64,000 nucleotides of DNA, taken from the NCBI GenBank assembly GCA_964552465.1, contig CAZKGR010000001.1:62001-126000 (forward strand), in the 5' to 3' direction. The notes beneath the pieces were generated by a model. That model was not told the origin of the DNA and did not search any database. It saw only the letters and a program-made list of their open reading frames with translations. The position numbers were made by a program, and so were the translations under genes. Source of the DNA: BMS3BBIN04 sp964552465 (GTDB lineage Bacteria; Electryoneota; Electryoneia; Electryoneales; Electryoneaceae). The number at the start of each line of letters is the position of its first letter. Position 1 is the stretch's first letter. Shown here one piece after another: positions 24,593-33,912 of the stretch.

Positions 24593-26836
24593 CTACCCGC
24601 TTTCTGGAGTACCGGCAAGGTGAGCCAGGATCTGCTGCGCTCCAGTGTGTTCAGGGTTGGCCTGGATAACTTGCTCTGCATGATCCTTGGCCAGATCGCC
24701 CTGGCTAGTTCCGAAGTATATCGCTGCGAGATGGAAGCGGACCTCAACGTCTTCAGGTTTCTCATCGAGATAACGAACTAATCCCTGCACAGCTTCTTCC
24801 ATTTTCTCAGCCTGCACTGCAGCGGCAACCAATCCAACGACAGCATGACGATACCGTGGATCAAGTCTCACGGCTTCCTTGAAGTGAGGGAGCGCGTCGG
24901 CTGGACGTTCTTCCTTGAGATAGCTATTACCAAGACCCAGATGACCACGCTGGTTCACAGGATTGAGTTCCAGAATTCTAGTGAAAATCAAACGCGCGTC
25001 TTCCAGTTCATCCTTGATCATGTGATACGTACCGATACCAATCCACGCTCGTTCTGCAGACGGATCATCATTTACAGCTTTCCTGTAGCATTGATAAGCT
25101 TCATCCGGTTTGTCCTGACGGAACCTTGCATCACCGAGTAACGTCCAGAAGGTCACTCGCTCTTCCACATGTCCGTTCAAAACTGATTGCATACTCACTA
25201 GCGTTTCTTCGGCGTTGCTGTAGTCACCACTCTTGAAGAAGGAGTCCGCCCGTGTGATTGCGTCGGCAAGACTCTGGGATGTCGGAATGGGATGATGATC
25301 CGAATCGGTTGAATGATTCGACGACATGTCCTTATGATCACTCTCAAGAGTGAACAAGTTTGGATCAAATTCACTTTTCTGAACAACGCGGGTGCGTTCT
25401 CTGGATATGATGGGGTGAATTGCGGCTGTGAATTCTGCTTTTAACCATCCTGTATTGAAGTGATCTTCTGCTGTCAGAATGGCTATGTACGGTGAGGAAC
25501 ATTCGTCCACCGCGTTTTTCAACACACTGGATTCAGATTCACCGGGAGTTTTGGAAAGGCGTAATGCTCCGAAACTCTCGAGCAGAGGATCGAGTGTTGT
25601 GTCGGAATCATCGGGCAAGACAACGATCAACTCGAATGGAATAGAGACGGTACATTCCACCAGGTTTTGCAGAGTTGAACCAGTATCCTGGTTCAACTGA
25701 TCCAGCAATAAAACCAGGCTCACCAAGGGCTTGTTGTTTTTTGTCCACAGCGACGCAAGATTTTCACCGTATTGTTGCAAGACTGTTGTTCGGTCATCGT
25801 GTTCCGGTGCTGATTTTGGGAATAATGCCCAGATATCGCTCAAGCCTTCGAATACGGCCAGAGATCTGTCAGGATCTGCAAGTGAGTTCTGCGCATTGAT
25901 CAAGAGGTTGTGTTCGTCAGGAAATGAAGAAACTTCCTCCTCGAATTCCGCTTCCTTAGTTGATAGATCGAACAGATTCTCGGATGTTGCGATTCTGTCT
26001 CCCGATTCCTGGCTATCATCTTTGCTGACATCACCTGATGTTTCCGAGTGCTCAGGCGCGATAGTTTCCAGCCGAGCTGCGAGTTCAATTCGATGTTTAA
26101 GGGTAATCGTGTCAACGTCTTCACTAGCCGTCTGTCTGCTCATTGCATAGAGTTGCTCTGCTGCACCTACATATCCCAGCTTGAACAGGACAATTCCCGC
26201 ACGGGCGCGGATGCATTCGGTTGTTTTCATTCCCCACGTGTCCACATCCAGTAATTTCGCATCCTGGATACGTGATTCAATCAATTCACGAGTTGATGCA
26301 TCTTTGCTGATCGCCAGCAAATCGGCCAAACTGAGCAGACCGTGCCAACCATCCTCCATATTCGATGACCATTGTGGAGAAGTATCAAGTAGCGCGTGAA
26401 TGCGCAGGATGCCGGCATCCAGCAGGGTTGAGTCTTGACCAGACATCCCAGCCAGGATAAGTGCCCTTGCAAGTCTGAGCTCCCGTTCCATGGGTGCAAT
26501 TGGCTTTGCCGAACGGAGCGAGTTGACTGCAAACTCAATGGCGTTGTTTATTCCCTCGATATCTACCTTGCGCAGATGTAGAGCTACCAGTGCCTCTACG
26601 CCGAGCATCGTTGACCACGGATCATCCCACCCGCCCTCTTCATCCCGTGCATTTAGCACGGTTTGAGTCAGCATGGACACTTCAGCTAGTTTTCCACGCT
26701 CACCTAGAGTCGGGATGGAATACAACGTCGAGATAAGATCCGGTTGACCGTGCTTGTGGTCTAGAACGTACCCTTCCGTCGATACGCGGGAAAGCAGTTC
26801 GTTTAGGTCGGCCTGCATGGAATTATGATTAACCAT
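24593..26836 (-). CDS. Three-part protein: helical repeats, degenerate GT-A domain, TPR repeats
   Basis: 747 residues. Residues 1-270 form helical repeats (with GGWDDPWSTMLGVEALVALH, reminiscent of alpha/alpha-barrel repeats). A disordered acidic linker follows (270-340). Residues 370-475 resemble a GT2 (GT-A) fold (KPLVSLVLLLDQLN, ELIVVLPDDSD, SSPYIAILTAED), but TAED stands where a DxD metal motif is expected. Residues 535-740 hold about six TPR units (AEETLVSMQSVLNG, WTLLGDARFRQDKPDEAYQC, HLGLGNSYLKEERPADALPH). TPRs suggest a scaffold or an acceptor-recognition arm, as in O-GlcNAc transferases. It starts seven bases after flgL. Function is unproven. Confidence 0.75.
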   Translation of the reverse strand: MVNHNSMQADLNELLSRVSTEGYVLDHKHGQPDLISTLYSIPTLGERGKLAEVSMLTQTVLNARDEEGGWDDPWSTMLGVEALVALHLRKVDIEGINNAIEFAVNSLRSAKPIAPMERELRLARALILAGMSGQDSTLLDAGILRIHALLDTSPQWSSNMEDGWHGLLSLADLLAISKDASTRELIESRIQDAKLLDVDTWGMKTTECIRARAGIVLFKLGYVGAAEQLYAMSRQTASEDVDTITLKHRIELAARLETIAPEHSETSGDVSKDDSQESGDRIATSENLFDLSTKEAEFEEEVSSFPDEHNLLINAQNSLADPDRSLAVFEGLSDIWALFPKSAPEHDDRTTVLQQYGENLASLWTKNNKPLVSLVLLLDQLNQDTGSTLQNLVECTVSIPFELIVVLPDDSDTTLDPLLESFGALRLSKTPGESESSVLKNAVDECSSPYIAILTAEDHFNTGWLKAEFTAAIHPIISRERTRVVQKSEFDPNLFTLESDHKDMSSNHSTDSDHHPIPTSQSLADAITRADSFFKSGDYSNAEETLVSMQSVLNGHVEERVTFWTLLGDARFRQDKPDEAYQCYRKAVNDDPSAERAWIGIGTYHMIKDELEDARLIFTRILELNPVNQRGHLGLGNSYLKEERPADALPHFKEAVRLDPRYRHAVVGLVAAAVQAEKMEEAVQGLVRYLDEKPEDVEVRFHLAAIYFGTSQGDLAKDHAEQVIQANPEHTGAQQILAHLAGTPESG

Positions 26837-26843
26837 GTTAGTC

Positions 26844-27785
26844 TCAGCTGATGAAGTTGACGATGGAAGAGTTCAACACTTGTGTTCCGACGGCCATTGC
26901 CTGTTGCAACGCGATAGTTTGCAATTCAAATCGTGTAATCCACTCAGTGAGTTCGCCGTCTTCAGCATTACTCAAATCCTCTTCTTCTCGGAATTCCAGA
27001 CTCATATGGCTTTGCTCAATTGATTGTAGCCGGTTATAGCGTCCACCAAGATCAGTCAAACCCGTTTGCACTCGTATCATCGCGCTATCGAGTTCACCGA
27101 TTGACTGTTCGATGATCTCGCCACTTTGGTTTATGTCATCAAGCCGCAGCGCATCGCGTAGGTTGATCAGAGTTTGGAACATGTCGCCTGTTCCACCCGG
27201 AGGACCGACCTGGAACATGTCATTTCCATTCATATTGATCTGGATTTCCAAATCATCGTCGGCTTTCACCGTGACTGCACCGTTCATGAATTCTGTCTGC
27301 GGCACTACTGATGTGATTTCGTTGGTATCGGGATCACGGACTACTTCATAAGGTTGTTGTTCGGTATTGAAGCCACCAAACACATAAGCACCTTCCTGAC
27401 GCGAGTTTGCTTCATTTACCAGTTGTTCCAGCAGAGCATCGATACTTTGTGCCACAGCAGTTCGTTCTTCAGGGACTGAAGCTTCGTTTGCGATCTTGAT
27501 CGCCAGCGCATGTGCTTCGTTCAATTGATCTTCCATGGACATGAGGGTTGCCTCAGTCATACTCAACCGTGACATCCCATGCTGCAGGTTATCCAAATAC
27601 TGATCACGGCGTGCCATGGAGCTGCGTATAATCAGTGCTTTTTGCGCACGTACCGGATCGTCAGAACCTCTTGACACTTCGCGTCCAGTTGACAGCACGT
27701 TCTGCGATTGAAACAAGTTTGTCTGCAGTCGTTCCAAGTCAAAAAGCAACTGACTGCGCCGCATTTGTGTAGTTACTCTCATCAT
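26844..27785 (-). CDS. flgL: Hook-filament junction protein FlgL
   Basis: Second junction protein (HAP3) between hook and filament. 313 residues with the flagellin-like N-terminus MRVTTQMRRSQLLFDLERLQTNLFQSQ and SRGSDDPVRAQKAL, and the matching C-terminal helix (RFELQTIALQQAMAVGTQVLNSSIV). TTG, ATG and ATG stand in a row; AGGAGC best fits the ATG at 27785. It follows flgK by 45 bases and leads straight into the glycosylation genes. Confidence 0.95.
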   Translation of the reverse strand: MMRVTTQMRRSQLLFDLERLQTNLFQSQNVLSTGREVSRGSDDPVRAQKALIIRSSMARRDQYLDNLQHGMSRLSMTEATLMSMEDQLNEAHALAIKIANEASVPEERTAVAQSIDALLEQLVNEANSRQEGAYVFGGFNTEQQPYEVVRDPDTNEITSVVPQTEFMNGAVTVKADDDLEIQINMNGNDMFQVGPPGGTGDMFQTLINLRDALRLDDINQSGEIIEQSIGELDSAMIRVQTGLTDLGGRYNRLQSIEQSHMSLEFREEEDLSNAEDGELTEWITRFELQTIALQQAMAVGTQVLNSSIVNFIS

Positions 27786-27830
27786 CAAGCTCCTGTGACC
27801 CAGAACCTGGCAGGTTGGATCAACCTGATA

Positions 27831-29243
27831 TCAACCCATGTCTCGGATTACTGTGTCCATCATCTCTTCCACGGTAGTCATCACCCTTGACGCAGCACTG
27901 AATGCGTACTGTGCTGTAATCATGGCTGACATTTCTTCGTCGAGATTAACACCTGTGTATTCCTGCTGGAGGTTCTGCGTCTGCCTGAACGCAGCATCCG
28001 CTGTCTCGTAGCGCAGGTCAGCATTTTGTGCACTGGAACCTATGTTGCTGACCATCGTTTGGTATTTCCCGTTGATGGTCATTGAATTACCAAACGGCGT
28101 GGCGAACTGAAGGTCGTGCATCTCGTGTGCGAGGTCGTTCGCGCCGGTCGCGCTTTCGCGAGATGCTGCAATCTTGTCTACATTCTCTTGAATCGTCTCA
28201 GTGACTTCGAGAGAACGTGCCCCCGATACATCGTCACGGAAGAACAGGTTTCCAGTACTGCCGTCATGACCGATACCTTCAACATGTACACCATTCACCT
28301 GATCACGAATCGTGTCTGCCAATACATCCAGCTCATCAAGAATGCCACCGATCTCTGTACGTGTATCCATCAAACCGTAGATTGCACCACTGGCGAACTT
28401 GACTTCCTTACCATTGTCAGCCCAGGAAATGAATCCGCTGGATTTACCATCTGTATTGCCATCAGATTCGCTCCAAGCGAGATCACGTTTTGTCTCACGA
28501 TGGACGAGTTCTTCACTCCCGAGGTAAACGTTTGCAGCACCACCAACTTCGTATTCGACACTGATGTTTGCCAGACCAGCCAGATCAATCAACAGCATTT
28601 CCCGTTGATCCAGCAGGTCATTCGGTCCTTGGCCTGAACGGATCAAGTTGGTGATCTGTTCGTTCAAGTTCGCGATACGGTCAGCCAACAAATTGATTTG
28701 ACCCACCTGAGATTGGAGTTCCAGGTTGATTGATTCTCGCTGTGTATCAATACTTCCATAGGTCGATGCAAATGCGTATCCAAGGTCTTGTGCCTTGTTT
28801 AGCACTTCAGTACGCGCTGCGGTTGAGTCGGCATCATTCGCCAGATCCTCCCATGAATTCCAGAAAGAATCCAACGCTGATCCAATGCCGTATTCACCGA
28901 TTTCGTTCAACGCTTCCTCAACGCGCATCATCCGGTCTCGCTGAGCGGACCAACGCCCAGTCAGACTGGCATCGACACGTTCCTGCCGGCTGATAAACCC
29001 GACTTGAGACCGTTCGATGGCGAGTACATCTACTCCGGCACCGTACAGACCGTTAATTCCCGGCATGCCTTCACGTGCGCCGAGAATCGTACGTTGACGG
29101 TGATAGCCAAGCGTGTTCACGTTCGCCACGTTGTGGCTGATCGTGTTCATATGGTTCTGGTGTGCGAGCAATGCGTCGCGCGCCATCGCCAACTGGGCGC
29201 TCAGGCTGTTTCCGGTACTTCCGCGTGTGTTGATGTTGTACAT
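27831..29243 (-). CDS. flgK: Hook-filament junction protein FlgK
   Basis: First junction protein (HAP1). 470 residues with the rod/hook-type N-terminal heptad helix (LAMARDALLAHQNHMNTISHNVANVNTLGYHRQR) and the C-terminal helix (EEMSAMITAQYAFSAASRVMTTVEEMMDTV). The middle has the family block LLDQREMLLIDLAGLANISV. Eleven bases separate it from flgN, whose product is its export chaperone. Confidence 0.96.
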   Translation of the reverse strand: MYNINTRGSTGNSLSAQLAMARDALLAHQNHMNTISHNVANVNTLGYHRQRTILGAREGMPGINGLYGAGVDVLAIERSQVGFISRQERVDASLTGRWSAQRDRMMRVEEALNEIGEYGIGSALDSFWNSWEDLANDADSTAARTEVLNKAQDLGYAFASTYGSIDTQRESINLELQSQVGQINLLADRIANLNEQITNLIRSGQGPNDLLDQREMLLIDLAGLANISVEYEVGGAANVYLGSEELVHRETKRDLAWSESDGNTDGKSSGFISWADNGKEVKFASGAIYGLMDTRTEIGGILDELDVLADTIRDQVNGVHVEGIGHDGSTGNLFFRDDVSGARSLEVTETIQENVDKIAASRESATGANDLAHEMHDLQFATPFGNSMTINGKYQTMVSNIGSSAQNADLRYETADAAFRQTQNLQQEYTGVNLDEEMSAMITAQYAFSAASRVMTTVEEMMDTVIRDMG

Positions 29244-29254
29244 GGGAAATCCCG

Positions 29255-29758
29255 CTACAACGTTTTGTTGATCATCAGGCTACGGCGATCCTGTCCGTGC
29301 AACTTGCCGTCTTTCTCATACGTCACATCGCGCAGATTTTCGTCAATCAGGATGTCAATCGTGCGATGGTTGATGTTCAACGATCGCTTGATCAAATACT
29401 GATTGACTTTGTTCGCACGTCGGATCCGACCTACAAGACCGTTCATGCTCTGCTTGTGCTGGCGGAGTTCGCTTGAAACAGTCCCCAAGCTGAGTTCAAC
29501 TAAGCGAGTGATTGTGAGCTCGCTTTCTTTGATCTCAAGATCACGTGCGATTTTACGCACTTTGCCAATTCGCTGGTCTTCGAGCTTGCGGATCTGTTCG
29601 ATCAACTCTTCCTGCTTTCTCACAGTTGTCTCAAACGAATCCGTGTTGTTTTTGACCAACAGGGTTTTCTGTTCTTCAAGCAGTTCAAGGAAATCGTTGA
29701 GCAATCCCTCTTCGCGCTTGATGATGTCAATCAAGGCTGCGATCAGCTCCGTTTCCAT
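29255..29758 (-). CDS. flgN: FlgK/FlgL export chaperone FlgN
   Basis: 167 residues, all helical and strongly charged: LIDIIKREEGLLNDFLELLEEQKTLLV then RKQEELIEQIRKLEDQR, the FlgN coiled-coil pattern. It escorts FlgK and FlgL to the export gate. It overlaps flgJ by 16 bases and sits just before flgK, the usual place. Confidence 0.9.
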   Translation of the reverse strand: METELIAALIDIIKREEGLLNDFLELLEEQKTLLVKNNTDSFETTVRKQEELIEQIRKLEDQRIGKVRKIARDLEIKESELTITRLVELSLGTVSSELRQHKQSMNGLVGRIRRANKVNQYLIKRSLNINHRTIDILIDENLRDVTYEKDGKLHGQDRRSLMINKTL

Positions 29759-30687
29759 GATTCCTCCTCGGCATTGTTGCCGTCATTCGGTGTTACTTCG
29801 GGTGTAGCTTCGGGCGATCTATTCATGAATTCCCTGGCTTGCTGCGCTGTTTTGGCGGATCGAACCAACGATTCCACCGAACCAGGTTCCGCCAGCCAGG
29901 ACATGATTTTCTGGATATAGTTCTGCGTTTCTTCGTAAGGAGGTATGCCACCGTGTTTGTCAACGGCAGTAGGACCAGCGTTGTAGGCTGCAAGCGCGGT
30001 TGGTAGATCGCCGTCATACCGTTCGAGCATCTGCCTCAGATAGCGCACTCCCCCATCGATATTTTGTGCTGGATCAAACGGGTTGGTAACTCCGAGGTCT
30101 GCCGCTGTTTCCGGCATCAATTGCATCAGGCCGGTAGCACCCGCTGATGAGATGGCAGTACTATCCCAGTTGGATTCGGCACGAATTACCGCATGCACTA
30201 ACCCCTGGTCAAGATCGTAGCGTGTCGCCGCCTGATTTGCCAAAGACTTAAGATCAGACTGATCTGCGGTTTGCAACCGCACCATTATCGCCTGTAAATC
30301 GGCGGATGGTTGTTGGTAGAGTTGGGGTTCGTACGACATATGTTCCCCAGCAAGCGGGGCTGTCGGGCTACTCTCTGAATATGGATCTTCACCCTTCTGT
30401 TGCATCAACTGGCGGTAGATGAGATCAGTGATACCCAACGCACCTTTGCCAGCTATTTGATCACCGAGCACTTCTGTGAAGATCGAGTTGTACATGTCGC
30501 CGCCCAGGCCTTTGCCTCCGATCAAGCTAGTCGTCCCCTGCATTTGCTTGACCATGTACTGGGCGAAGTGGGCTTCAAATCCTCTGGCTGCGCGAAATGT
30601 TTGAGGATCGCGAACGTTTTGTGGAACAGGCTGTTCTACCCATTGCGAGCTGAGTCCACCAGGCATATTTGATGGAATATTCATCAT
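29743..30687 (-). CDS. flgJ: FlgJ: rod-cap domain fused to a lytic transglycosylase (GH23-like)
   Basis: Caps the growing rod in the periplasm and opens peptidoglycan. 314 residues: the FlgJ rod-binding domain at about 25-95 (RAARGFEAHFAQYMVKQM...GGDMYNSIFTEVLGDQIA) and an SLT transglycosylase domain at about 150-275 with catalytic Glu in VIRAESNWDS, then GATGLMQLMPETA and ALAAYNAGP. Enterobacterial FlgJ instead carries a GH73 glucosaminidase domain. No signal peptide is seen, as expected for export through the flagellar system. A Pro/Glu-rich tail follows. The ATG overlaps the flgI stop (TGATG). Confidence 0.93.
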   Translation of the reverse strand: MMNIPSNMPGGLSSQWVEQPVPQNVRDPQTFRAARGFEAHFAQYMVKQMQGTTSLIGGKGLGGDMYNSIFTEVLGDQIAGKGALGITDLIYRQLMQQKGEDPYSESSPTAPLAGEHMSYEPQLYQQPSADLQAIMVRLQTADQSDLKSLANQAATRYDLDQGLVHAVIRAESNWDSTAISSAGATGLMQLMPETAADLGVTNPFDPAQNIDGGVRYLRQMLERYDGDLPTALAAYNAGPTAVDKHGGIPPYEETQNYIQKIMSWLAEPGSVESLVRSAKTAQQAREFMNRSPEATPEVTPNDGNNAEEESWKRS

Positions 30688-31805
30688 CAGATGATCACCA
30701 GTTCGCCGCGCAATGCCCCAGCCTGTTGCAAGGCCTGGAAGATTGCGATGATGTCGCGTGGTGTAACCCCGAGGCTGTTCAACGCTGACGCGACATCGCC
30801 TACATTTGCAGCTTCTTCGACGACAACCACGCCTGTTCCCTGTTCTTCGACCTGGATTTGGGTCGCATTCCGAACAACTGTTTGCCCTTGCGAGAATGGT
30901 CCGGGTTGACTGATGACCGGCGTGCTGACGATGCTGATTGACAGCGTGCCATGACTGATCGCCACGCTTGAGATGCCAACGTCAGATCCGATGACGACCG
31001 TACCGGTACGCTCGTTTACTACCACACGTGCTTCGACGTCTGACACAACCGTCAAAAGTTCGAGATCTGAAATCTGTGCGGTGGTACCACCTGGATAGTC
31101 TTCGTCGATCTGAACAACCACTGATACCGGATCAACAGCTTGGGCGACTCCTTCACCGAAAGCAGCGTTGATCGCATCAGCCATCCGCCGTGCTGTCGTG
31201 AAGTCAGGTTCGTTGAGGATAAATTCGATGTCTTCGAGGTCTTCGATGAGATTCCCCGGTGCGAATTCCACGAGGAAACCATTCGGTATGCGTCCGACAG
31301 ACGCAGTGTTCTTGCGGATGCTGACCGCGCCTTGTTCGATGTGGAATCCGCCGACACTCAGCGGTCCCTGGGCTACACCGTACACGATTTCATTTGGAGC
31401 AACGAGCGGCGTGAGTAATAGTGTTCCGCCTTGCAAGCTTCGGGAATCGCCAAGTGATGAGACTGTCACATCTATACGTTGACCGGGTTTGGCGAACTCG
31501 TTTAGAGTTCCGGTTACCATAACACCCGCGACATTACGTGTGCGCGCTCGATCAGAGTTCACCGTAATTCCGAACCGCTCAAGCATGTTGCCAAGCGCCT
31601 GGTTGGTAAACAGTGATCGAGGGCTGTCCCCAGTACCTTCGAGCCCGACAACGATCCCATAACCAACAATTGGAATGCCGCCCTGGCCTTCCATGTTGGC
31701 GATATCCTTGATCCGCTGTTGGGCGTTTACTGGAATAACCGAAGCCATCAGCAGCATGCTGACAGCGAGGGTACGCATCAGAGGTGTGGAAGATCTGTTC
31801 TTCAT
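30687..31805 (-). CDS. flgI: Flagellar P-ring protein FlgI
   Basis: Forms the periplasmic ring around the rod in peptidoglycan. 372 residues with a signal peptide cut near VNAQ (residue 29) and the family blocks RIKDIANMEGQGGIPIVGYGIVVGLEGTGD and VVVVEEAANVGDVASALNSLGVTPRDIIAIFQAL at the C-terminus. Its presence shows a diderm envelope. GAGG precedes the ATG. Confidence 0.96.
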   Translation of the reverse strand: MKNRSSTPLMRTLAVSMLLMASVIPVNAQQRIKDIANMEGQGGIPIVGYGIVVGLEGTGDSPRSLFTNQALGNMLERFGITVNSDRARTRNVAGVMVTGTLNEFAKPGQRIDVTVSSLGDSRSLQGGTLLLTPLVAPNEIVYGVAQGPLSVGGFHIEQGAVSIRKNTASVGRIPNGFLVEFAPGNLIEDLEDIEFILNEPDFTTARRMADAINAAFGEGVAQAVDPVSVVVQIDEDYPGGTTAQISDLELLTVVSDVEARVVVNERTGTVVIGSDVGISSVAISHGTLSISIVSTPVISQPGPFSQGQTVVRNATQIQVEEQGTGVVVVEEAANVGDVASALNSLGVTPRDIIAIFQALQQAGALRGELVII

Positions 31806-31823
31806 TGTAATGTCCTCATACCC

Positions 31824-32417
31824 TTAGAAAATCCAGTTCCAAATGCGGGTCAGGATTCCGGGTTTGCCAGCATCGTTAACCATTCCCTTACCTGTGTAGG
31901 CAATGCTCGCATTAGCGATGTTGTAGCTGAACACAGTATTATCTGAGCCAACATCCTCGGGCCGTACAACCCCAGTGATCAATGTTGTCTGAGATTCACC
32001 GTTGACTTCGAGTGTCCGCGTTCCCTGGATGACAAGCAGACCGTTGTCCTGTACTTCTGTAACGACAGCCGTCATCCGGCTTTCAAGGGTGTTGCGGCTC
32101 TCGGTTCTGCCAGATGATTCATTCCGGTTGACCAGATCAGCATCCATTCCCAGACCGGGAAGCAGATCGTTGAAGGTCCCACTTGTACGCACATCTGCAA
32201 TTGTGCGGTTGTCGGAATTCGTTCGAGTGTCTGTCTGGTTCGCGCCACGAGTAAATTCCACGATCAGCACGGTTATTATATCACCTTCACCGAACGCCTT
32301 CTGGTCCGAATACATCGAACGCGCCACGACTTCGTTGATCGTCTGCGCTGGCGCGGCAATCGCTGCAGCAAGAATGATCACGATGATGATGACAGTGATC
32401 AGTAAACGGTTCATCAT
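31824..32417 (-). CDS. flgH: Flagellar L-ring protein FlgH without lipobox
   Basis: Forms the outer-membrane ring. 197 residues: an N-terminal hydrophobic segment ending AAPAQT, the core SMYSDQKAFGEGDIITVLIVE and the C-terminal SYNIANASIAYTGKGMVND. FlgH is normally a lipoprotein with a lipobox Cys; this protein has no cysteine at all, so signal peptidase I processing after AQ is inferred. AGGAGGA sits immediately before two ATGs; the second (32414) is better spaced. Confidence 0.93.
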   Translation of the reverse strand: MMNRLLITVIIIVIILAAAIAAPAQTINEVVARSMYSDQKAFGEGDIITVLIVEFTRGANQTDTRTNSDNRTIADVRTSGTFNDLLPGLGMDADLVNRNESSGRTESRNTLESRMTAVVTEVQDNGLLVIQGTRTLEVNGESQTTLITGVVRPEDVGSDNTVFSYNIANASIAYTGKGMVNDAGKPGILTRIWNWIF

Positions 32418-32422
32418 TCCTC

Positions 32423-33121
32423 CTACCGTCCCAATGCGTTGATGATTTCCGCGCGCTCAGATCCGGTCACTTTCACTCTCAACAGGGATCCGATTTCTTC
32501 CTGTTCAACCCGGATGATCTCACCCAAATGTCCGTCCTGTAGGGCAATACCTTCCGTTTCGACGACAATCGAACCACGCTGCATGTGCAACGTGACTCTG
32601 TCGCCTCGGATGATTTCAGGTTGCCGTTCCACATCCTGCCAGGTGATCACATCACCAGCTTTGAGTGCTCGGCGCGCTCGCAACGTGCTGGTGTTCAGCA
32701 CATCGGGAGATTCGGGCCAGGGGTGGCGAATCTCTGTGACTTCACGTCTTTCCCAGCGGATGTTCGAGCTTGAGATCAACATGCCATGTCGTGTCGGTTG
32801 CGCCAGCACTGGCACCCAGGCGAACGGCATCACCCTGATGCGAAATGGAATACGTCTCGACACCCTGTTTTCTTTCAACACGTTCAGGTAAAACACAGCT
32901 CGTCCACGCGGCAATTCCGAACCTTCCAAGGTCCAATCGCCGTCTACATCCAGCAGTTTCGGATCTGGCATGGATAGTTCGATCCATTCCACATTCCCTT
33001 CACCCCACTCGGTATCGAGATAGGAGTCAATGGCGGAGCGCAGCCTCAGTTGCTCATCCGCCATGGCTACACCGCCTGCCATTAGGCAGGCTAGCAAGGT
33101 CATGTGGAGGATTTTTTTCAT
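32423..33121 (-). CDS. flgA: P-ring assembly chaperone FlgA
   Basis: Periplasmic chaperone for FlgI assembly. 232 residues: a signal peptide (MKKILHMTLLACLMAGGVAMA) and a C-terminal SAF domain with STLRARRALKAGDVITWQDVERQP and ALQDGHLGEIIRV. The stretch around residue 80-120 (RGRAVFYLNVLKENRVSRRIPFRIRV) fits the N-terminal part. ATG overlaps the flgG stop as TGATG; an in-frame TTG one codon earlier is less likely. Confidence 0.93.
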   Translation of the reverse strand: MKKILHMTLLACLMAGGVAMADEQLRLRSAIDSYLDTEWGEGNVEWIELSMPDPKLLDVDGDWTLEGSELPRGRAVFYLNVLKENRVSRRIPFRIRVMPFAWVPVLAQPTRHGMLISSSNIRWERREVTEIRHPWPESPDVLNTSTLRARRALKAGDVITWQDVERQPEIIRGDRVTLHMQRGSIVVETEGIALQDGHLGEIIRVEQEEIGSLLRVKVTGSERAEIINALGR

Positions 33122-33912
33122 CAACCACGCTTCAAGTTGTTGGCTTCCTGCATCATGGAATCAGCTGTTTTGATGGCACGCGAAGACAGCTCGTACGCAC
33201 GTTGCGCAACGATCATGTCAACCATTTCTTCGACTACTTGAACGTTCGATGATTCCAGATAGCCCTGGTTGACTTCACCGACACCTTCGTGTCCCGGATT
33301 AGACCGCAAAGGAATGCCAGATGCTTCCGTTTCCTGGAACAAGTTCTGCCCCATCGAATGAAGTCCAGCAGGATTGGTGAAGCGCGCGAGCTCGATCTGC
33401 CCGATTTCTGTGGATTCCATATCGCCGGCTAACGTAGCGAAGACATAGCCTTCGCGATCGATGGTCAGGTCTATTGTGTCCTGCGGAACAATGATCTCCG
33501 GTTCGAGCAGATAGCCATCACTATTGACAATTCGACCGTCCGGGCTGACGCTGAAATTGCCATCACGCGTGTAGGCGAGTGCTCCATCAGGACGCATGAT
33601 CTGGAAGAAACCTTCACCTTCAATGGATAGATCAAGCGGATTGCCAGTCTGTGACGGGCTTCCCTGATTGAAGTTCTTTTCGATGGCTACTGGTTTGACA
33701 CCATGTCCGATCTGCAACTCAGCCGGGACAGTAGTTCCCAAACCGCGTACTGAGTGTGTCGCCTGAATCGTCTGGTAGATCAGATCCTGAAACTCGACCT
33801 TTGATTTCTTGAACCCGGACGTATTGACGTTCGCCAGATTGTTGGAAATCGTGTCGATCTGCAGTTGTTGCGCATACATACCGCTGGCAGCGGTGCGCAG
33901 GGCTCGCATCAT
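33121..33912 (-). CDS. flgG: Distal rod protein FlgG
   Basis: Distal rod subunit. 263 residues with the family N-terminus MMRALRTAASGMYAQQLQIDTISNNLANVNTSGFKKS and C-terminus QGYLESSNVQVVEEMVDMIVAQRAYELSSRAIKTADSMMQ. The internal PLDLSIEGEGFFQI block is typical of FlgG/FlgF. It forms a tight unit with flgA. Confidence 0.96.
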   Translation of the reverse strand: MMRALRTAASGMYAQQLQIDTISNNLANVNTSGFKKSKVEFQDLIYQTIQATHSVRGLGTTVPAELQIGHGVKPVAIEKNFNQGSPSQTGNPLDLSIEGEGFFQIMRPDGALAYTRDGNFSVSPDGRIVNSDGYLLEPEIIVPQDTIDLTIDREGYVFATLAGDMESTEIGQIELARFTNPAGLHSMGQNLFQETEASGIPLRSNPGHEGVGEVNQGYLESSNVQVVEEMVDMIVAQRAYELSSRAIKTADSMMQEANNLKRG

